From Lonicera japonica (Eukaryota; Streptophyta; Magnoliopsida; Dipsacales; Caprifoliaceae), in the NCBI GenBank assembly GCA_021464415.1, contig CM038466.1, positions 18,849,017-18,913,016 of the forward strand: 64,000 bases of DNA, written 5' to 3'. Positions 40,965-52,610 of this stretch are shown piece by piece. Both the position numbers and the translations under genes were made by a program. Numbering within the stretch: the stretch's first letter is position 1; each line of letters starts with the position of its first letter. The notes under the pieces are model-generated. The model did not search any database. It was not told the origin of the DNA and saw only the letters and a program-made list of their open reading frames with translations.

Positions 40965-41793
40965 GCCTTACAAATCTTAGTAAGAGAACTATATTATCTA
41001 AAGAAGAAGTTGATAATGGTGCATGGAATACATCAAAAATAATTTGTGCATCATGTAATGCAAATTTAGCAAACTAAAATTATATTTTTCTTGAAAAAAC
41101 ATGTGATATATATAAGTTAATAAAATATATACAATTAATAAATGTTAATGAAATAAATACATTTAATACATATTAATGTTATATTAAATGGAGAAACTTT
41201 CTTCGTAATACTATTATGTAATATAATATAATGTAATAGGTAGATAGTATAGATAAATTAATTAATTAATATAATAAATAATATCATTAATAGAGGTACT
41301 TCTACTATTTTACTATTATAGTATAGTATAAATAATAATAATAATAATAATAATAATAATTATTATTATTATTAATATTATTAATATAGATTATTAGGGC
41401 AATTAATTTAACAATTAATAAGAGAGAGTATTAAGTATGTTATTATTACGACAATTATTATAGCAATTAATAAGAGAGATAGTACTACTTCCTCTATAAT
41501 ACTATAATAGTATATGATAAGGTTATGTTATGAATTCGAATATGCGGTAAATTTTATATAACTTTTAGCATATAAAGGATATTTTGCCAATTAAACAAAT
41601 CTTAGTTTAAAGGCATTATAAAAAGAAAACTGAGAGTATTTTTTTCACGCATATATAATACGTGTACAACATGGATATACGTAATTAAAATAAAAAAAAA
41701 AAAAATTTGTATGGGAGGATTGACCTGTCAACAGGTGGAGACCTTTATTTGGCCCTTTCAAAGGAAATGCGGGCAAGGTAGAAATCGGCCCTT
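40000..41793. other. Intergenic, very AT-rich
   Basis: No gene. It contains a long TA run (40889-40961), ATAATA triplet runs (about 41330-41380) and many short repeats of TAATTAATA. Open frames here are low-complexity artefacts. Confidence 0.65.
40889..40961. repeat. (TA)n microsatellite
   Basis: About 36 uninterrupted AT dinucleotides. Both strands are self-complementary and can form a cruciform. Confidence 0.95.
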
Positions 41794-41801
41794 ACCCCTA
41801 C

Positions 41802-42317
41802 TAGAGGTATTGTGGCGAACTCGAAAATCGAACGACCTTGAATCGTATTGGGCCGAACTAATCCTTAAAAAATCAAACTAGAAAAAAAAAATGAAACCAA
41901 AACAAAATATGTTTAATTCGGGTTTGGGGCGTGACATTATAAAACCGAACCTAACTAAACCGAATAATTGAATATGTGACTCAAAAATAATATTACTTCA
42001 TTATTTAAAATTTTATGTTCCTAAAATTTGCAAAGTCTAGTGATAAATTAACTCTTTGAGCTATCATGAATATTGAAGCTATATTATAATTGTAAAAGTT
42101 AATATTTTTTCGATCTAAAATAAGTATTTTTCTAACAAAAACAAATGTCGTCTTACAATTTATTTAGTTTAAAAAAATATATGAAAACTGAAAAGTTTAG
42201 TTCGGGTTTGGGTTCGGAAGATTTTAAAACATAAACTAAACCAAAGCTGAACTTTCAAATTCGATTTAAATTTGGATTTTTTAATTTTTATCCCAATCGA
42301 AACCAAAAATACTCTTA
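41802..42317. mobile_element. Non-autonomous hAT, relative of 5039-5991
   Basis: The 8-bp flanks ACCCCTAC (41794-41801) and ACCCTTAC (42318-42325) match at 7 of 8. The ends TAGAGGTATT and AATACTCTTA are inverted. The interior has AACCGAACC and GGTTTGGG words like the element at 5039. No coding region. Confidence 0.65.
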
Positions 42318-42325
42318 ACCCTTAC

Positions 42326-44474
42326 ACCTCGGCACTATAAGCAAGTACAGACACCTATTGTCGTCCACTGGCGGCTTATGTCTTTGCTACGAGGGATACC
42401 TTCCTCTCTAGTAATTAACTATGCTAGGTGGCATAAAAAGCCTCCTTTTGATCATGCGTGGCTTTTTCAGACCATACTGTGCAAAGATACAATTTGAAGG
42501 CCACGACGCCAAACACGCTCACGATCTACTAAAGAAAAGTAGAGATCTTGATTTTTTTTTAAATTACGTGGGTTGACTCACAATAAATGTAGCTCGCTTG
42601 CCAACTAATTGTTCATGTTTGATCTTGTTGGCTTGCTATTGCTTCATTATTATTTAGACACTACCTTAATTTACTTACTTGGTAGCCTATACGAGTATTC
42701 AGGTTCGTAGAGAGGAGCTTTCGTTCTCATCTAGAGGGATGCATCTCTTTAGTACTATCGGTTTGAATTCCACCACGGGGAAGAAGAACTAAATGGGAGT
42801 CGATCAGATTTCCCGTTTGCTAAAGCCCTCTCCAAAATTTAAGAAGTTTCTTAAAGAATTTGAGAAAACCCGTGATAGGAGCTCTCGAGTTTGATTTTCT
42901 ATTTGTGATTGAATTTCTTTATTTTATTGGTTTTTTATTGGTTTATATGAGTAAACTATCCATGTCTTTCTTGTTCCACTGGCAAAAATAATAATCTACA
43001 CCTAGCCTCTATATTGTACTATAGATAACTCATTGCTCATCCACATCCAAGAGTTGCAGGATTCTGTAGTTAATATTAGCAATCAAGGGACGAATCTCTT
43101 CCCCTCCCCCTAATCGAACTCCTGAATGTACCCTTCCCATATATTTAAAGAAACCAAAACTTATTGACAATAGTTTGAAAATCATTGTTTATTATGGTAT
43201 AAAACATATTTCTCACAAGGTAAAAGTGGGAATTACAAAATCGTATTTAAGCTACATGATAGTTAAATTTGCTCGTCTTTAAATCTAACTAATTTATTGC
43301 GCACATGCATCACATGTGAAAATTGTAGGGTCATTTGGAGAAAAAAGATTCAGCAAAATATAAATGGCTAGATTGTTAAATTTGCACACCAGGAAAGGCT
43401 CGAATTTATTTGCATGCTTATTTTACCTACTGATTTCGTGTTTCATTTTAAGTATAACAAACTATCCTACCATCTAAAATTGTCATAAATAAACTTACTC
43501 AACTATTACATACTGACACATTATTGGAACACACTGGCAGAGCATTAACGATATAGGATAGAGTATAGCTGTGGCTGTATTTATTTTAGTTATAAATATT
43601 ATGAGAGAATTTGGTTTGCAATTTTTTTTTTTTTTTTTTTTAAGACAACGTTTGATATTGTAAATGTAATGGCTTTGGATTTAATTTTACGTTGTTTTTG
43701 TATTTTGATGTAAATCAATTGCACTAGATTTTCATCATTTTTCATACCAACTAAGGTACTAAATATGTACATACATTTCATTTGAACTTCATTGAAAATT
43801 CAGTACACCAACTTTTCATTAACCAAACACACCCTTTGTATGTTCCCGACTTCGTTAATTATATTTCCTACTGTTCTCTCATCCTGATTTGTTTAACAAT
43901 GAAAAGTACATTCAACATCAGATAGCCTAGTTCAGAAGAAATGAAAGAAACACAAAGAGAAATCAAGAACATGCGTGCTTCATGTATTCAAGCAAACAAC
44001 TAGAATTATATCAGATCTATAAATTGTGTCATTATCTGCTTTTTTCGTATCAAAAGTAGTTCATAAAATCAGTTCTCGTATAAAAAAAATTCGGCTGAAC
44101 AGATCCTCAACTAAAGCATCCACAATTGTGAGACAATATGCAGAGACGAAAGCCATATTTAACATTCATATATAATCGCAAAAGTGTAACACTATTAGCG
44201 CACAAAATAAGTACTCTAACGGCCTAAAATTATCTTTAGTAACATGCCATATGTATAAGGAAAATTTCTTATGCGTACCAATAGGTATATATTAGGGCTT
44301 TTAGCAACATTTTTTCACTGCAAAAAATTATTTTCCGGTGTTTTGATGATGAAAAAATATTGTTAAAATTCGGGTCCGTTTAAAAAATGCATCCCATATA
44401 GATATGTAAATATGTTTTTGCACATTGCTGATACATTAACAATGTTAAAATACTAGTTCGAAGTAATAAGAACC
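42326..44474. other. Intergenic spacer
   Basis: No supported gene. A 23-T run lies at 43621-43643. I could not close any element here. Confidence 0.55.
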
Positions 44475-44477
44475 TTA

Positions 44478-44883
44478 GGCCATCTCCAATGGTGTTTCTA
44501 CCCAAGCAAATTTCTATGATAGAATGCAATAATAGAAAAAATCTTTTCCAATGGGCATTTCTATCTCCATTTCTATCCTAGGTGGAAGTGATGTAGGATT
44601 GGGAATTTCTATCACCATTTCTACATGTAGAAATGGTGATAGAAATTTTCTATGTGACATGACAAATTTGCATTGGTTGTTTTAGACCCACTAATTCTCT
44701 CTCTTCATTAAATAGGGGACAAAGCAAGGAAGAAATGAAAGAATAGAAATCACCATTGGAGACCATCATTTCTATTCTTCTACACCAATGCAAATATATT
44801 GTCAATAGATATAGAAATATTATAAAATAATATTGACACATAGAATAGAAATGCAAAAATAAAAAACACCATTGGAGATGACC
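44478..44883. mobile_element. MITE upstream of the NLR gene, with a central palindrome
   Basis: TTA duplications (44475-44477, 44884-44886) flank inverted ends GGCCATCTCCAATGGTG and CACCATTGGAGATGACC. Repeats of ATTTCTAT and CCAATGG fill the interior. A perfect 44-bp palindrome occupies 44604-44647 (centre CTACATGTAG). The element ends 320 bp before the NLR start codon, so it lies in or near that promoter. Confidence 0.9.
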
Positions 44884-45203
44884 TTAGTACCCTTTGGAAA
44901 AATCAGTGTTAAAGATTCACGTGCACAAGGGTACAACCGTACAACCACAAGAAGTCTCCTCAAGTCAATACCGTGTGGAGCCCAATGTGGAAGAACTGAA
45001 GAGAAAACTCAATGATGTAGCCTGAAATAAAAATTAAAAATAAAAAAAATCTGTGTTCCCATTTCAATTATTGAGCTTTGCAAGAGAGAGTTTTTCATTC
45101 CAGTTCACTGCAAAAGTGTGAGAAAATTATTTCAGCTTCTGATCCTTTCCTGTTTCTTTGAGTTCTATTCGGAGTGAATTTTCATTTATTTAAGAAAGCA
45201 AAC

Positions 45204-48200
45204 ATGGCAGAGGCACTTCTTTCTCCCTTGTTCACTGTGATCTTGGAGAAATTGAATTCTCATGTATTCAAAGAGTTTGGGATAGCTTCTGGCCTCAACG
45301 CCGAGATTGAGACTCTCACGAGTACTCTCACTACGATCCAGGCCGTGCTCCAAGACGCCGAGTCAAAACAGTGGAAGAGCGAGGCTGTAAGGAACTGGCT
45401 TAGAAAGCTCAAGCGTGCAGTCTCTGATGCTGACAATATATTGGACGAGATTTCCACCGAGGCTCTCATACGCAAGATGGATCGCGAAAGAGGGGTTAAA
45501 CACCGAGTAAATTCCTTCTTCTCGGATCTTAATCCATTTGTATTTCATATAAAAATGGGAAATAAGGTGAAAAACATAAGGGAAAGACTGGATACCATCG
45601 CAGAGGAAAGATCCAAGTTTCACTTTAGAGAGGGTGTGGCAGATGCGGAAGTTGTGGCCATGAAGAGTAGACTCACTAGTTCGCTCGTAAATGAATCTGA
45701 AATTATTGGAAGAAATGAAGAGAAAGAAATGATTATTGAAAAGTTGCTCAACAATTTGGGTGATCAACATCATGATATTCCCCTCTATGCTATACGTGGT
45801 ATGGGGGGACTTGGAAAGACCACGCTTGCTCAATTGGTCTACAATGATGAAAGGGTAAAGATGCATTTTGAGTTGCAAATATGGGTTTGTGTGTCCGATG
45901 ATTTTGACATAAGGAGGTTAACCAGGGCAATCATAGAGTCGATAGAAGGTAGTCCCTGTAATATCTCGGAGCTGGACCCCCTGCAATTATGCCTCCGGGA
46001 AAAATTGCGAGGGAGGAGATTCTTACTTGTATTGGATGACGTGTGGAACGAATACCACGAGAAATGGGATGGACTGAAAAATGCATTGAGGTGTGGAGGA
46101 AAAGGCAGCATGGTAATAGTAACAACCCGGCTCGAGAAAGTGGCTCTCATTATGGCTACGCTTCCTGTACACCACATTGGTTGTTTATCAGAAGAAGATT
46201 CTTGGTCCTTGTTCAAGAGACGCGCATTTGGGATTGGAGGGACGGAGGGATATTCGCAATTGGAAACAATTGGGAAGGCAATAATGAAGAAATGTGGGGG
46301 GGTGCCCCTAGCCGTAAAAGCTCTTGGAAGTCTAATGCGGTTAAAAAGAAGTGAAAGTGAGTGGCTGTCTGTGAAGGAAAGCGAAATGTGGGATTTGCAG
46401 GATGACGGAAGTACTATCTTACCTGCTTTAAGGTTAAGTTTTGATAACTTACCTCCAAATTCGAGACAATGTTTTGCCTACTGCGGCATATTTCCCAAAG
46501 ATTCTGTGATGAGGAAGGACACGTTGATAAAGTTATGGATGGCAAATAGTTTTCTTCCATCAAGAGGACAAGTCGATCTGTATGCTGTGGCCTGCGAGAT
46601 ATTCGATGATTTAGTCTGGAGGTCTTTCTTTCAAGATATCAAGGAGGACAAAGAAGGTAAGATGACATGTAAAATGCACGATTTGATGCATGATCTTGCA
46701 CGATATATTATGGGAGATGAATGCATTGAATATGGTAAGGTCCTCACAATTCCCAGGGAGGTTTGTCACTTGTATATTGATTATTGCTCCAAGGTTTGTT
46801 GGAATGAGGATATGCTCAGGGTGAAATCTCTACACTCACTCGTATGTGGTAGTGGTTGTATATTCGAAAAAACTTTTTTCCATTGGATCTTACATCAAAG
46901 GTATATTAGAGTTTTGCATTTTGATTACCCTTATTTTTCATCTCAAGATCAAAGGATGCTCAAGTCGATTGGGAATTTGATACACCTCAGATACATTGAT
47001 TTGTCCAAAACTCCAATCAAAAGTTTACCAGAATCAACTAGTCGTCTCCAAAACCTGCAAACTCTGAAACTGAGAGATTGTAAGCAACTTCGTAAGTTGC
47101 CCAAATGTATGAAATACTTGAGAAATCTTCGACATCTTGATATCAAAGGGTGTAATTCTCTTGTTAGTGTCCCTGATGGAGTGGGACAATTGACATACCT
47201 ACAAACATTGAGCATATTCATTGTGGGTCAAAGTCACGGTTGTCAAGTAGGGGAGCTGAAAGAACTAAATCTTGAAGGTGAGTTAAGCATAAAAAGACTT
47301 GATAACGTAAGAGATTCAATGGATGCCAATAGTGCCAACTTGAAGAGCAAAGAGAAGCTTATTTCTCTGAGTTTATGTTGGGGGAACCAAAACAATGTCA
47401 ACTTGCCAGAAAATGCTGAAGAGGTGCTCGAGGGTTTGCAACCCCATTCAAACCTGAAGAAGTTGGAGGTAAATCACTATCAAGGTTCACAGCTTTCGAA
47501 TTGGATGTTTCGTTTGGTCCTCCAGAATCTGGTTGAACTGAAACTCGAAGATTGCGGAAGATGCGAAGATGTTCCATCTCTGGGGAAACTTCCCTTTCTT
47601 AGGGTTCTTGTTCTTGAGATGGGTGCTGTCAAGTCATTGAACAACAATTTTTATGGAGATGGAGAAGTCGCTTTTCCAGCATTAGAAAAGCTCAAGTTGA
47701 TTTGCATGAGGAGCTTGGAGGAATGGAAAACAATAGCAGCAGTTAGAGGGGGAGAAAGTTTTCCCTGTTTACGGGACTTATTGATTACTCACTGCCCAAA
47801 GTTGACTGAACTGCCTCCTCATTTCCCGAGACTCGAGTATTTAGGAATAAGGGAAAGTAATGCAATGTTAATTGGGCAAGTGATGAGCCTCACTTCAATT
47901 TCCTCGCTTGAAATTATAGGAATCAATGAGCTGCTGGTACTTCCAAATGGAGTATTGAAAAATAAAAAGGCCTTGAAGTCCCTAACATTAGATAATCTAT
48001 TCAATCTCAAGACACTTTCAGATGCGCTGGATAATGTAACTGCCCTGGAGTTCTTGATTATTTCTGGGTGTCCAAGTCTTGAAAGTTTACCGGAAGAAGG
48101 GCTCAAAAACCTCAAATCTTTAGAGACACTGCATTTATACGGTTGCGACAGGCTTAAATCCTTGAATGCGAATGGGATGCGAGGCATGTCATCCTTAAGA

Positions 48201-48464
48201 CAATTTTATGTTTCTAGTTGCGAGAAGATAGAGTCATTAACAGAGGGAGTGCAACATCTAACAGCTCTTCAGGTGTTATCGATTGCGAACTGTCCAGAGA
48301 TGAAGTCTTTGCCTGATGGGCTGCAAAGCCTCTCCACACTCAAATATCTGTCTATTAAAAAGTGTCCAAATTTGGAGAGGAGGTGCAAGAAAGATACGGG
48401 CGAGGATTGGCCCAAGATATCTCACATACCGGAGATTTCGATCAATGATGATTTCATAAATTAA
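45204..48464 (+). CDS. CC-NB-LRR (CNL) disease-resistance protein, single exon
   Basis: Intracellular immune receptor of the CNL class, which senses pathogen effectors and triggers defence. I choose ATG 45204 (MAEALLSPLF, 1086 residues) over the in-frame ATG at 45174, because CNL proteins start with MAE/MADALL. An Rx-type N-terminal domain covers about 1-150. NB-ARC motifs: P-loop GMGGLGKTT 199-207, RNBS-A region, kinase 2 LLVLDDVW 274-281, RNBS-B GSMVIVTTR 311-319, GGVPLA 375-380, RNBS-D FAYCGIFPKD around 424-433, and MHD within MHDLMHDLA 491-499. Leucine-rich repeats run from about 560 to 1070, with an internal run of LESLP/LKSL units. No intron or lesion. It resembles RGA-type proteins, and the pathogen recognised cannot be inferred. 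A relic of its repeat region lies at 63545. Confidence 0.97.
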   Translation: MAEALLSPLFTVILEKLNSHVFKEFGIASGLNAEIETLTSTLTTIQAVLQDAESKQWKSEAVRNWLRKLKRAVSDADNILDEISTEALIRKMDRERGVKHRVNSFFSDLNPFVFHIKMGNKVKNIRERLDTIAEERSKFHFREGVADAEVVAMKSRLTSSLVNESEIIGRNEEKEMIIEKLLNNLGDQHHDIPLYAIRGMGGLGKTTLAQLVYNDERVKMHFELQIWVCVSDDFDIRRLTRAIIESIEGSPCNISELDPLQLCLREKLRGRRFLLVLDDVWNEYHEKWDGLKNALRCGGKGSMVIVTTRLEKVALIMATLPVHHIGCLSEEDSWSLFKRRAFGIGGTEGYSQLETIGKAIMKKCGGVPLAVKALGSLMRLKRSESEWLSVKESEMWDLQDDGSTILPALRLSFDNLPPNSRQCFAYCGIFPKDSVMRKDTLIKLWMANSFLPSRGQVDLYAVACEIFDDLVWRSFFQDIKEDKEGKMTCKMHDLMHDLARYIMGDECIEYGKVLTIPREVCHLYIDYCSKVCWNEDMLRVKSLHSLVCGSGCIFEKTFFHWILHQRYIRVLHFDYPYFSSQDQRMLKSIGNLIHLRYIDLSKTPIKSLPESTSRLQNLQTLKLRDCKQLRKLPKCMKYLRNLRHLDIKGCNSLVSVPDGVGQLTYLQTLSIFIVGQSHGCQVGELKELNLEGELSIKRLDNVRDSMDANSANLKSKEKLISLSLCWGNQNNVNLPENAEEVLEGLQPHSNLKKLEVNHYQGSQLSNWMFRLVLQNLVELKLEDCGRCEDVPSLGKLPFLRVLVLEMGAVKSLNNNFYGDGEVAFPALEKLKLICMRSLEEWKTIAAVRGGESFPCLRDLLITHCPKLTELPPHFPRLEYLGIRESNAMLIGQVMSLTSISSLEIIGINELLVLPNGVLKNKKALKSLTLDNLFNLKTLSDALDNVTALEFLIISGCPSLESLPEEGLKNLKSLETLHLYGCDRLKSLNANGMRGMSSLRQFYVSSCEKIESLTEGVQHLTALQVLSIANCPEMKSLPDGLQSLSTLKYLSIKKCPNLERRCKKDTGEDWPKISHIPEISINDDFIN

Positions 48465-49305
48465 ACTGGAGAGAGAAAGAGAGAAGTGTACAAGAACTCT
48501 GTCGTAGTTGGTGGAGATCGTCAAATACGTGAGTGAGTTTCCTTTAAATTAAATGATTCTGATACTGGTTGGAGTTGAGTTTAGTTCCCTTAATGAATTC
48601 TTTTTCTAATTCTTATTCTGGGGCTCTGCTCTGCTGTATTATATTGCGCCTCTTGCTTCCTCTAATAAGTAAATTTTGTGTTTTTGACACTTGTTTACCC
48701 TGTATTTTGATTAATTAGAGCAAACTTTCATTAGTTTTGGATTCCTGAATTTTAAATACAATTTCTAATTAATGTTTGAAGTCAATTTAATGCATGAATA
48801 AGAAAGTTTAGCTGTGTAATATAATTGAAAAACAAACGAAAAGAGAGAAGATTCACAACCAAATTGAAGCTCATCGTTAATAACTCAGATGGCCAAGGAT
48901 GTGAATGCAAGCTCAATAGTCGGGGGCTTATTCTTACTGTTGGAAAGCAATTGAAGGACACGTGGCATAACGTGGTTTGGTTGAAATTTGGTCCTTGTCG
49001 TTGGTATGAGTTTGGTATTAGTATTTTTTGGGACATCATTTCCATTCTCCGTTTCATAAACTAGAGAGGGGCCTCCCATGCGTTGGATTTTTGAATTTTT
49101 CAGAATTAATCTAAACACGTTAAGGAGTTTTGATTTTCTGTACATAATAGATGAAATTGAAAGATGTTTTCCCATCCAGATTGATGCTCACCGCTAATAA
49201 CTCAAAAGTCATGGGGATGCGGATGTAATGGACGGAAGTACGGAACCCAATAGTAGGAGTAATTGTAGCTAACCCTTTTTTTTTTGTTACAACTATAATT
49301 AAATA
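48465..49305. other. Downstream of NLR; diverged ~315-bp tandem duplication
   Basis: About 48855-48925 and 49170-49245 share ATTGAAGCTCATCGTTAATA/ATTGATGCTCACCGCTAATA, AACTCA, GGATG and CAATAGT in order, so the spacer contains an old tandem duplication. No gene recognised. Confidence 0.45.
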
Positions 49306-49308
49306 TTA

Positions 49309-49652
49309 GTTGTGTCTTTGGCGAGCTGGATATAGGAGAGGATATGGTAACTTTTTTTCTATCATGTGTCTGATTGGGTGCTAGACTAGATAGGATGTTG
49401 AGCTATTCTCAAAATTTACATTAATTTATTATGTCTTATCTTGACTATTAATTCGGGATGGCATGAAATGCCAAACTTATTTAATTCTTATATGACTGAT
49501 TCATATCCTAACATATCATGCATAATCCTTATCCGATTGATTCATTTCCCATTTGATCTCACGTAATTCCTATTCGACTAATTTCGGCTCTTATCATGTC
49601 CAGCCATTTTCTTATCATATCCGATCTCTTTATTCGACGTACCAAACGCGAC
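49309..49652. mobile_element. Tourist-like MITE
   Basis: TTA (49306-49308 and 49653-49655) flanks inverted ends GTTGTGTCTTTGG and CCAAACGCGAC. The subterminal GGATATGGTAA and its mirror TTATCATATCC also pair. Related to the MITE at 38345. Confidence 0.7.
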
Positions 49653-49655
49653 TTA

Positions 49656-50930
49656 ATAGAAGGAGAAGAGAGAACTTAGTAAAACTGTAAAAGGAAGTTT
49701 GGAATTTGATTTTACCAATGAGCTATAATTCAAATTGTATGAATGTCCACTTTTCACATGAGTATACTATGGGTGAACGAAATTGAAAGCAAGTCTTCGG
49801 AGAAGAGTTTATTTTTTTATTTTTTTTATTTTTCAAAAATAATTCAGTTTTATTGTACTGAATAAATGATCATATATTTGATCCTTTTGTACTGAGTCAA
49901 TGCACGTAGTGTTATAGAGAGATATGGAGTGTGTCAATAGCTCCAGCCTTTTATTAATGTGATATAAACGAAGGTAAGTTCACACCACTGATAAAATAAT
50001 TGTGGTGCGACCATACACATTAGAGGGATATGAAACGGAGATGATAGGGTATTCAGAATTAAACTCACCTAGAAAATAAATTGCAATTGATACAACCTCT
50101 CCACTCATGTTAATAATTAAGATGACGTGGAGAAAATATTTAATACAACAATTACAACATTACTCATTATCATATATCTAATGAAAAATGCAAGAAAATA
50201 TCTCTTTCTCTCTCTTCAATCCTACAAATAAAATGTGGTGTTGCAATATTGAATAATTTCTCAATAATGTGAGGGTTGCCACTTTCCAAGATAACCTTTC
50301 CTTGCACTTTCGTAACCCCCATATAAGTAGCACTTCAAACTCTGCGAGTTTTAACCTCGACGAAAATACAAACTAATACGGACCATTGAGACCAAAATAC
50401 AAGATCAAAAGTAAGCCAAAGAAACATTCGACCTCCATAGCCTTGCATTTCAAAGGCAAACAACTGACCCTTTGAATAAAAAATCTACCGAAAAACAATA
50501 GTACGATGAAAATTTCAAGATTCCGTTTAATAGCAACATGAAAAAATGATAAAAAAAACACTTGATTTGTGGTAAGTTAAAAAATAAATTGAATTGAGAC
50601 ATATGATAAAATACCTTCTATCTCATGCTCATTTTTATAATTAGATGTCTTCTATCTTTTATTACTTTTTGTGAATTTTTTTTTTCCTTAACTACCAATT
50701 TTTTTTTTTAACAAAATATAATGAAGTTGGCTGTGGGAGTACGTTAAGAAAGAAAATTATGCCCAAAACGATGGTGCATTGGTACACATGCTTTATTTGC
50801 ACAAGTTAGTTGGTTAATAATTAATGGTATTCCGAGCAATTTAGCATAATACAGAATTGGGTTTACTCGGGCTTTATCCCCGTGCATAGTTTAATGAGCC
50901 TTTACACCATCTGTAATGCATAGACTAATA
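49656..50930. other. Intergenic spacer
   Basis: AT-rich, no supported gene or closable element. Open frames are short and without domains. Confidence 0.55.
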
Positions 50931-51335
50931 GTGTAGTGTAAAAATGTGTATTTAGCCTATTAACAAAGGAGAAAACACAGCGGGAAAAAGATAAACTCCC
51001 GCGATAGATGATGTGTTGTGGGAAAGGTTGAAACTTCAAAAGACATATGATGTATCGTGCCACGCTTCAAAAGACACATGATGTGTCGTGCTAGGTAACG
51101 CTTCCCACAACACATCATGTGTATTGACATCTTTTTTCCAATTTTCACAGCCCTCACACGACACATGATGTGTTGTGCCACTGTAAAAATGCCTCCCACG
51201 ACACATCATATGTCGTGGAAAGTTCTTCTTCTCTGATCCGTTGAATTATATGTCGTGCTAGTTATAATATTGTTGGCCTACAAATATACCTTGCCTTTAC
51301 CTTTTTTCCTCCCAATTTACATTTTTACACTGCGC
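50931..51335. repeat. Palindrome array with ACACATGATGTGT core, possible non-autonomous element
   Basis: Seven near-copies of CACGACACATGATGTGTCGTG or its halves occur at about 51007, 51042, 51073, 51106, 51157, 51197 and 51247, in both orientations. The block is bounded by inverted GTGTAAAAAATGT (50936) and ACATTTTTACAC (51319-51330). The bounded palindrome block looks like a non-autonomous transposon, but I found no convincing target duplication, so the class stays open. Confidence 0.6.
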
Positions 51336-51770
51336 GCTGGGACAACAACACATGCATTTTTGGCTTTTTAGCCTGTGCATTGCAGATGGTTTTAGTAGTT
51401 AGATCTGGCAATGAGTTGATTTGTGTCTAATCTTAATGAATGTGGTTGTTTTTTCCTTCACTCAAATAGGACTTAATTAACTATTGAGTGATGATTTTTG
51501 AATTTATTTACCACTCTATTTGTTTTTAAGTGGCACAACACAGTCCGATAGTACCCATTAAGTAGATAAATTTTATAAAAATAAATTCTCTAAAATAAAT
51601 TTCGTTAGAATCAAGAAGAGTGAAACTCAAATTACTAACCAAACCTTTTTTTCTTTGTAAACTTTACCATTTTCCAATTACTGATGCAAAAATTGAGGGA
51701 GGGTGGAAGCCTGTAGTACTTTATTTTGGATACTAAAAAAGCAAAAGAAGGAACTTAGTCGCAGTAAGTT

Positions 51771-51870
51771 AGGAGGAACCTGTTTCAGAGAAAGCAGACT
51801 AGCTTAGATCACCGATCCTGTCATTAATCCACTTGATGCCTCGAGCTACGCCTAATACAAAGAAAGTAAT
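51771..51870 (-). pseudogene. MATE transporter exon 6 fragment
   Basis: The plus-strand words GAGAAAGCAGA-TAGCTT, ATCGATCCT-like ACCGATCCTGT, ATTAATCCA and CTAGCTACGCCT-like CGAGCTACGCCTAA, then CAAAGAAAGTAAT, match MATE exon 6 and its acceptor at 54030-54222 in the same order. The middle ~100 bp of the exon is deleted. This is the tail of a second, decayed MATE copy. Confidence 0.75.
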
Positions 51871-52444
51871 AAAAGAAAGGGTCCCTTAGTTTCATTGATG
51901 CATCATTATTTAAAAAAAATGTTTTTAGGACGAAATTTATGTGGCAACTTTGTGTGCGTAGGATTACTCCGTTCTCAAACAACAAAAAGTAATATTTATG
52001 TTTTGGGATTTGATCTTGCTAGTCACCATCGGATGTTATGCTATATTAGCATAAATCGAGCTTTAAGGAGTTCATATTATTAGTTATTGAACTATTCCAC
52101 ACAAAATGAATTGTTCAAGTTAGATTGATAATTACAATTCTCAAGCTCCTTTTATCAAAATGCAGAAGCCGTGAAGTCCAAACTAAACAGAATTTTTGGG
52201 GGTTACAAATAATAGGATTCCAACAGATTTATCTTACATCCATTGGACTAATTTGCAATTGATTCTTTTTTATTGTGTTAAGTATCCTTTAGGCACTGTG
52301 TTTACTACTTGGCATACTATTTTGCTGATAAGGGAATGCTTTACAACCGAAAAATTAAGAAGTCCGACTCTTTGTCATGGGGGGATTCAGTATCAATACA
52401 GTACTAGGCACTGCACAAGCTAACTGGTTATCAAAAAAACTCCT

Positions 52445-52610
52445 CAACAGTGATATCTAGTCACATAAGAAACTCTGTAGGCCCGAGAAAGAGTGTAATA
52501 CACAAGAAGTGAAAAATAGTTTGGGGGACTACAAAGGCCTGCTCCCTAGACTTACACAGGAGAACACGGCGAACAAAGCAAAAAAAGCTGGTGAAGGTGC
52601 CTTATAAATG
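52445..52610. repeat. Dispersed repeat, also at 63855-64000
   Basis: Shares GAGAAAGAGTGTAATA, ACAAGAAGTGAAAA, CTACAAAGG-CTGC-CCCTAG and GAACAAAGCAA in order with the window's last 150 bp. The flanking 51880-51960 also resembles 63415-63465 (GCATCATTATTTAAA), so a longer ancient duplication is likely. Confidence 0.75.

Noticed and set aside
40851..41042. Open frame with repeated Ile-Tyr
   Set aside because: Translation of the TA microsatellite at 40889-40961.
43600..43850. Possible MITE between the T run at 43621 and CCAAACACACCC at 43827
   Set aside because: Ends pair poorly and no target duplication could be found.
45174..45203. In-frame ATG ten codons upstream of the NLR start
   Set aside because: CNL proteins begin MAEALL-like; the upstream codons look like leader sequence.
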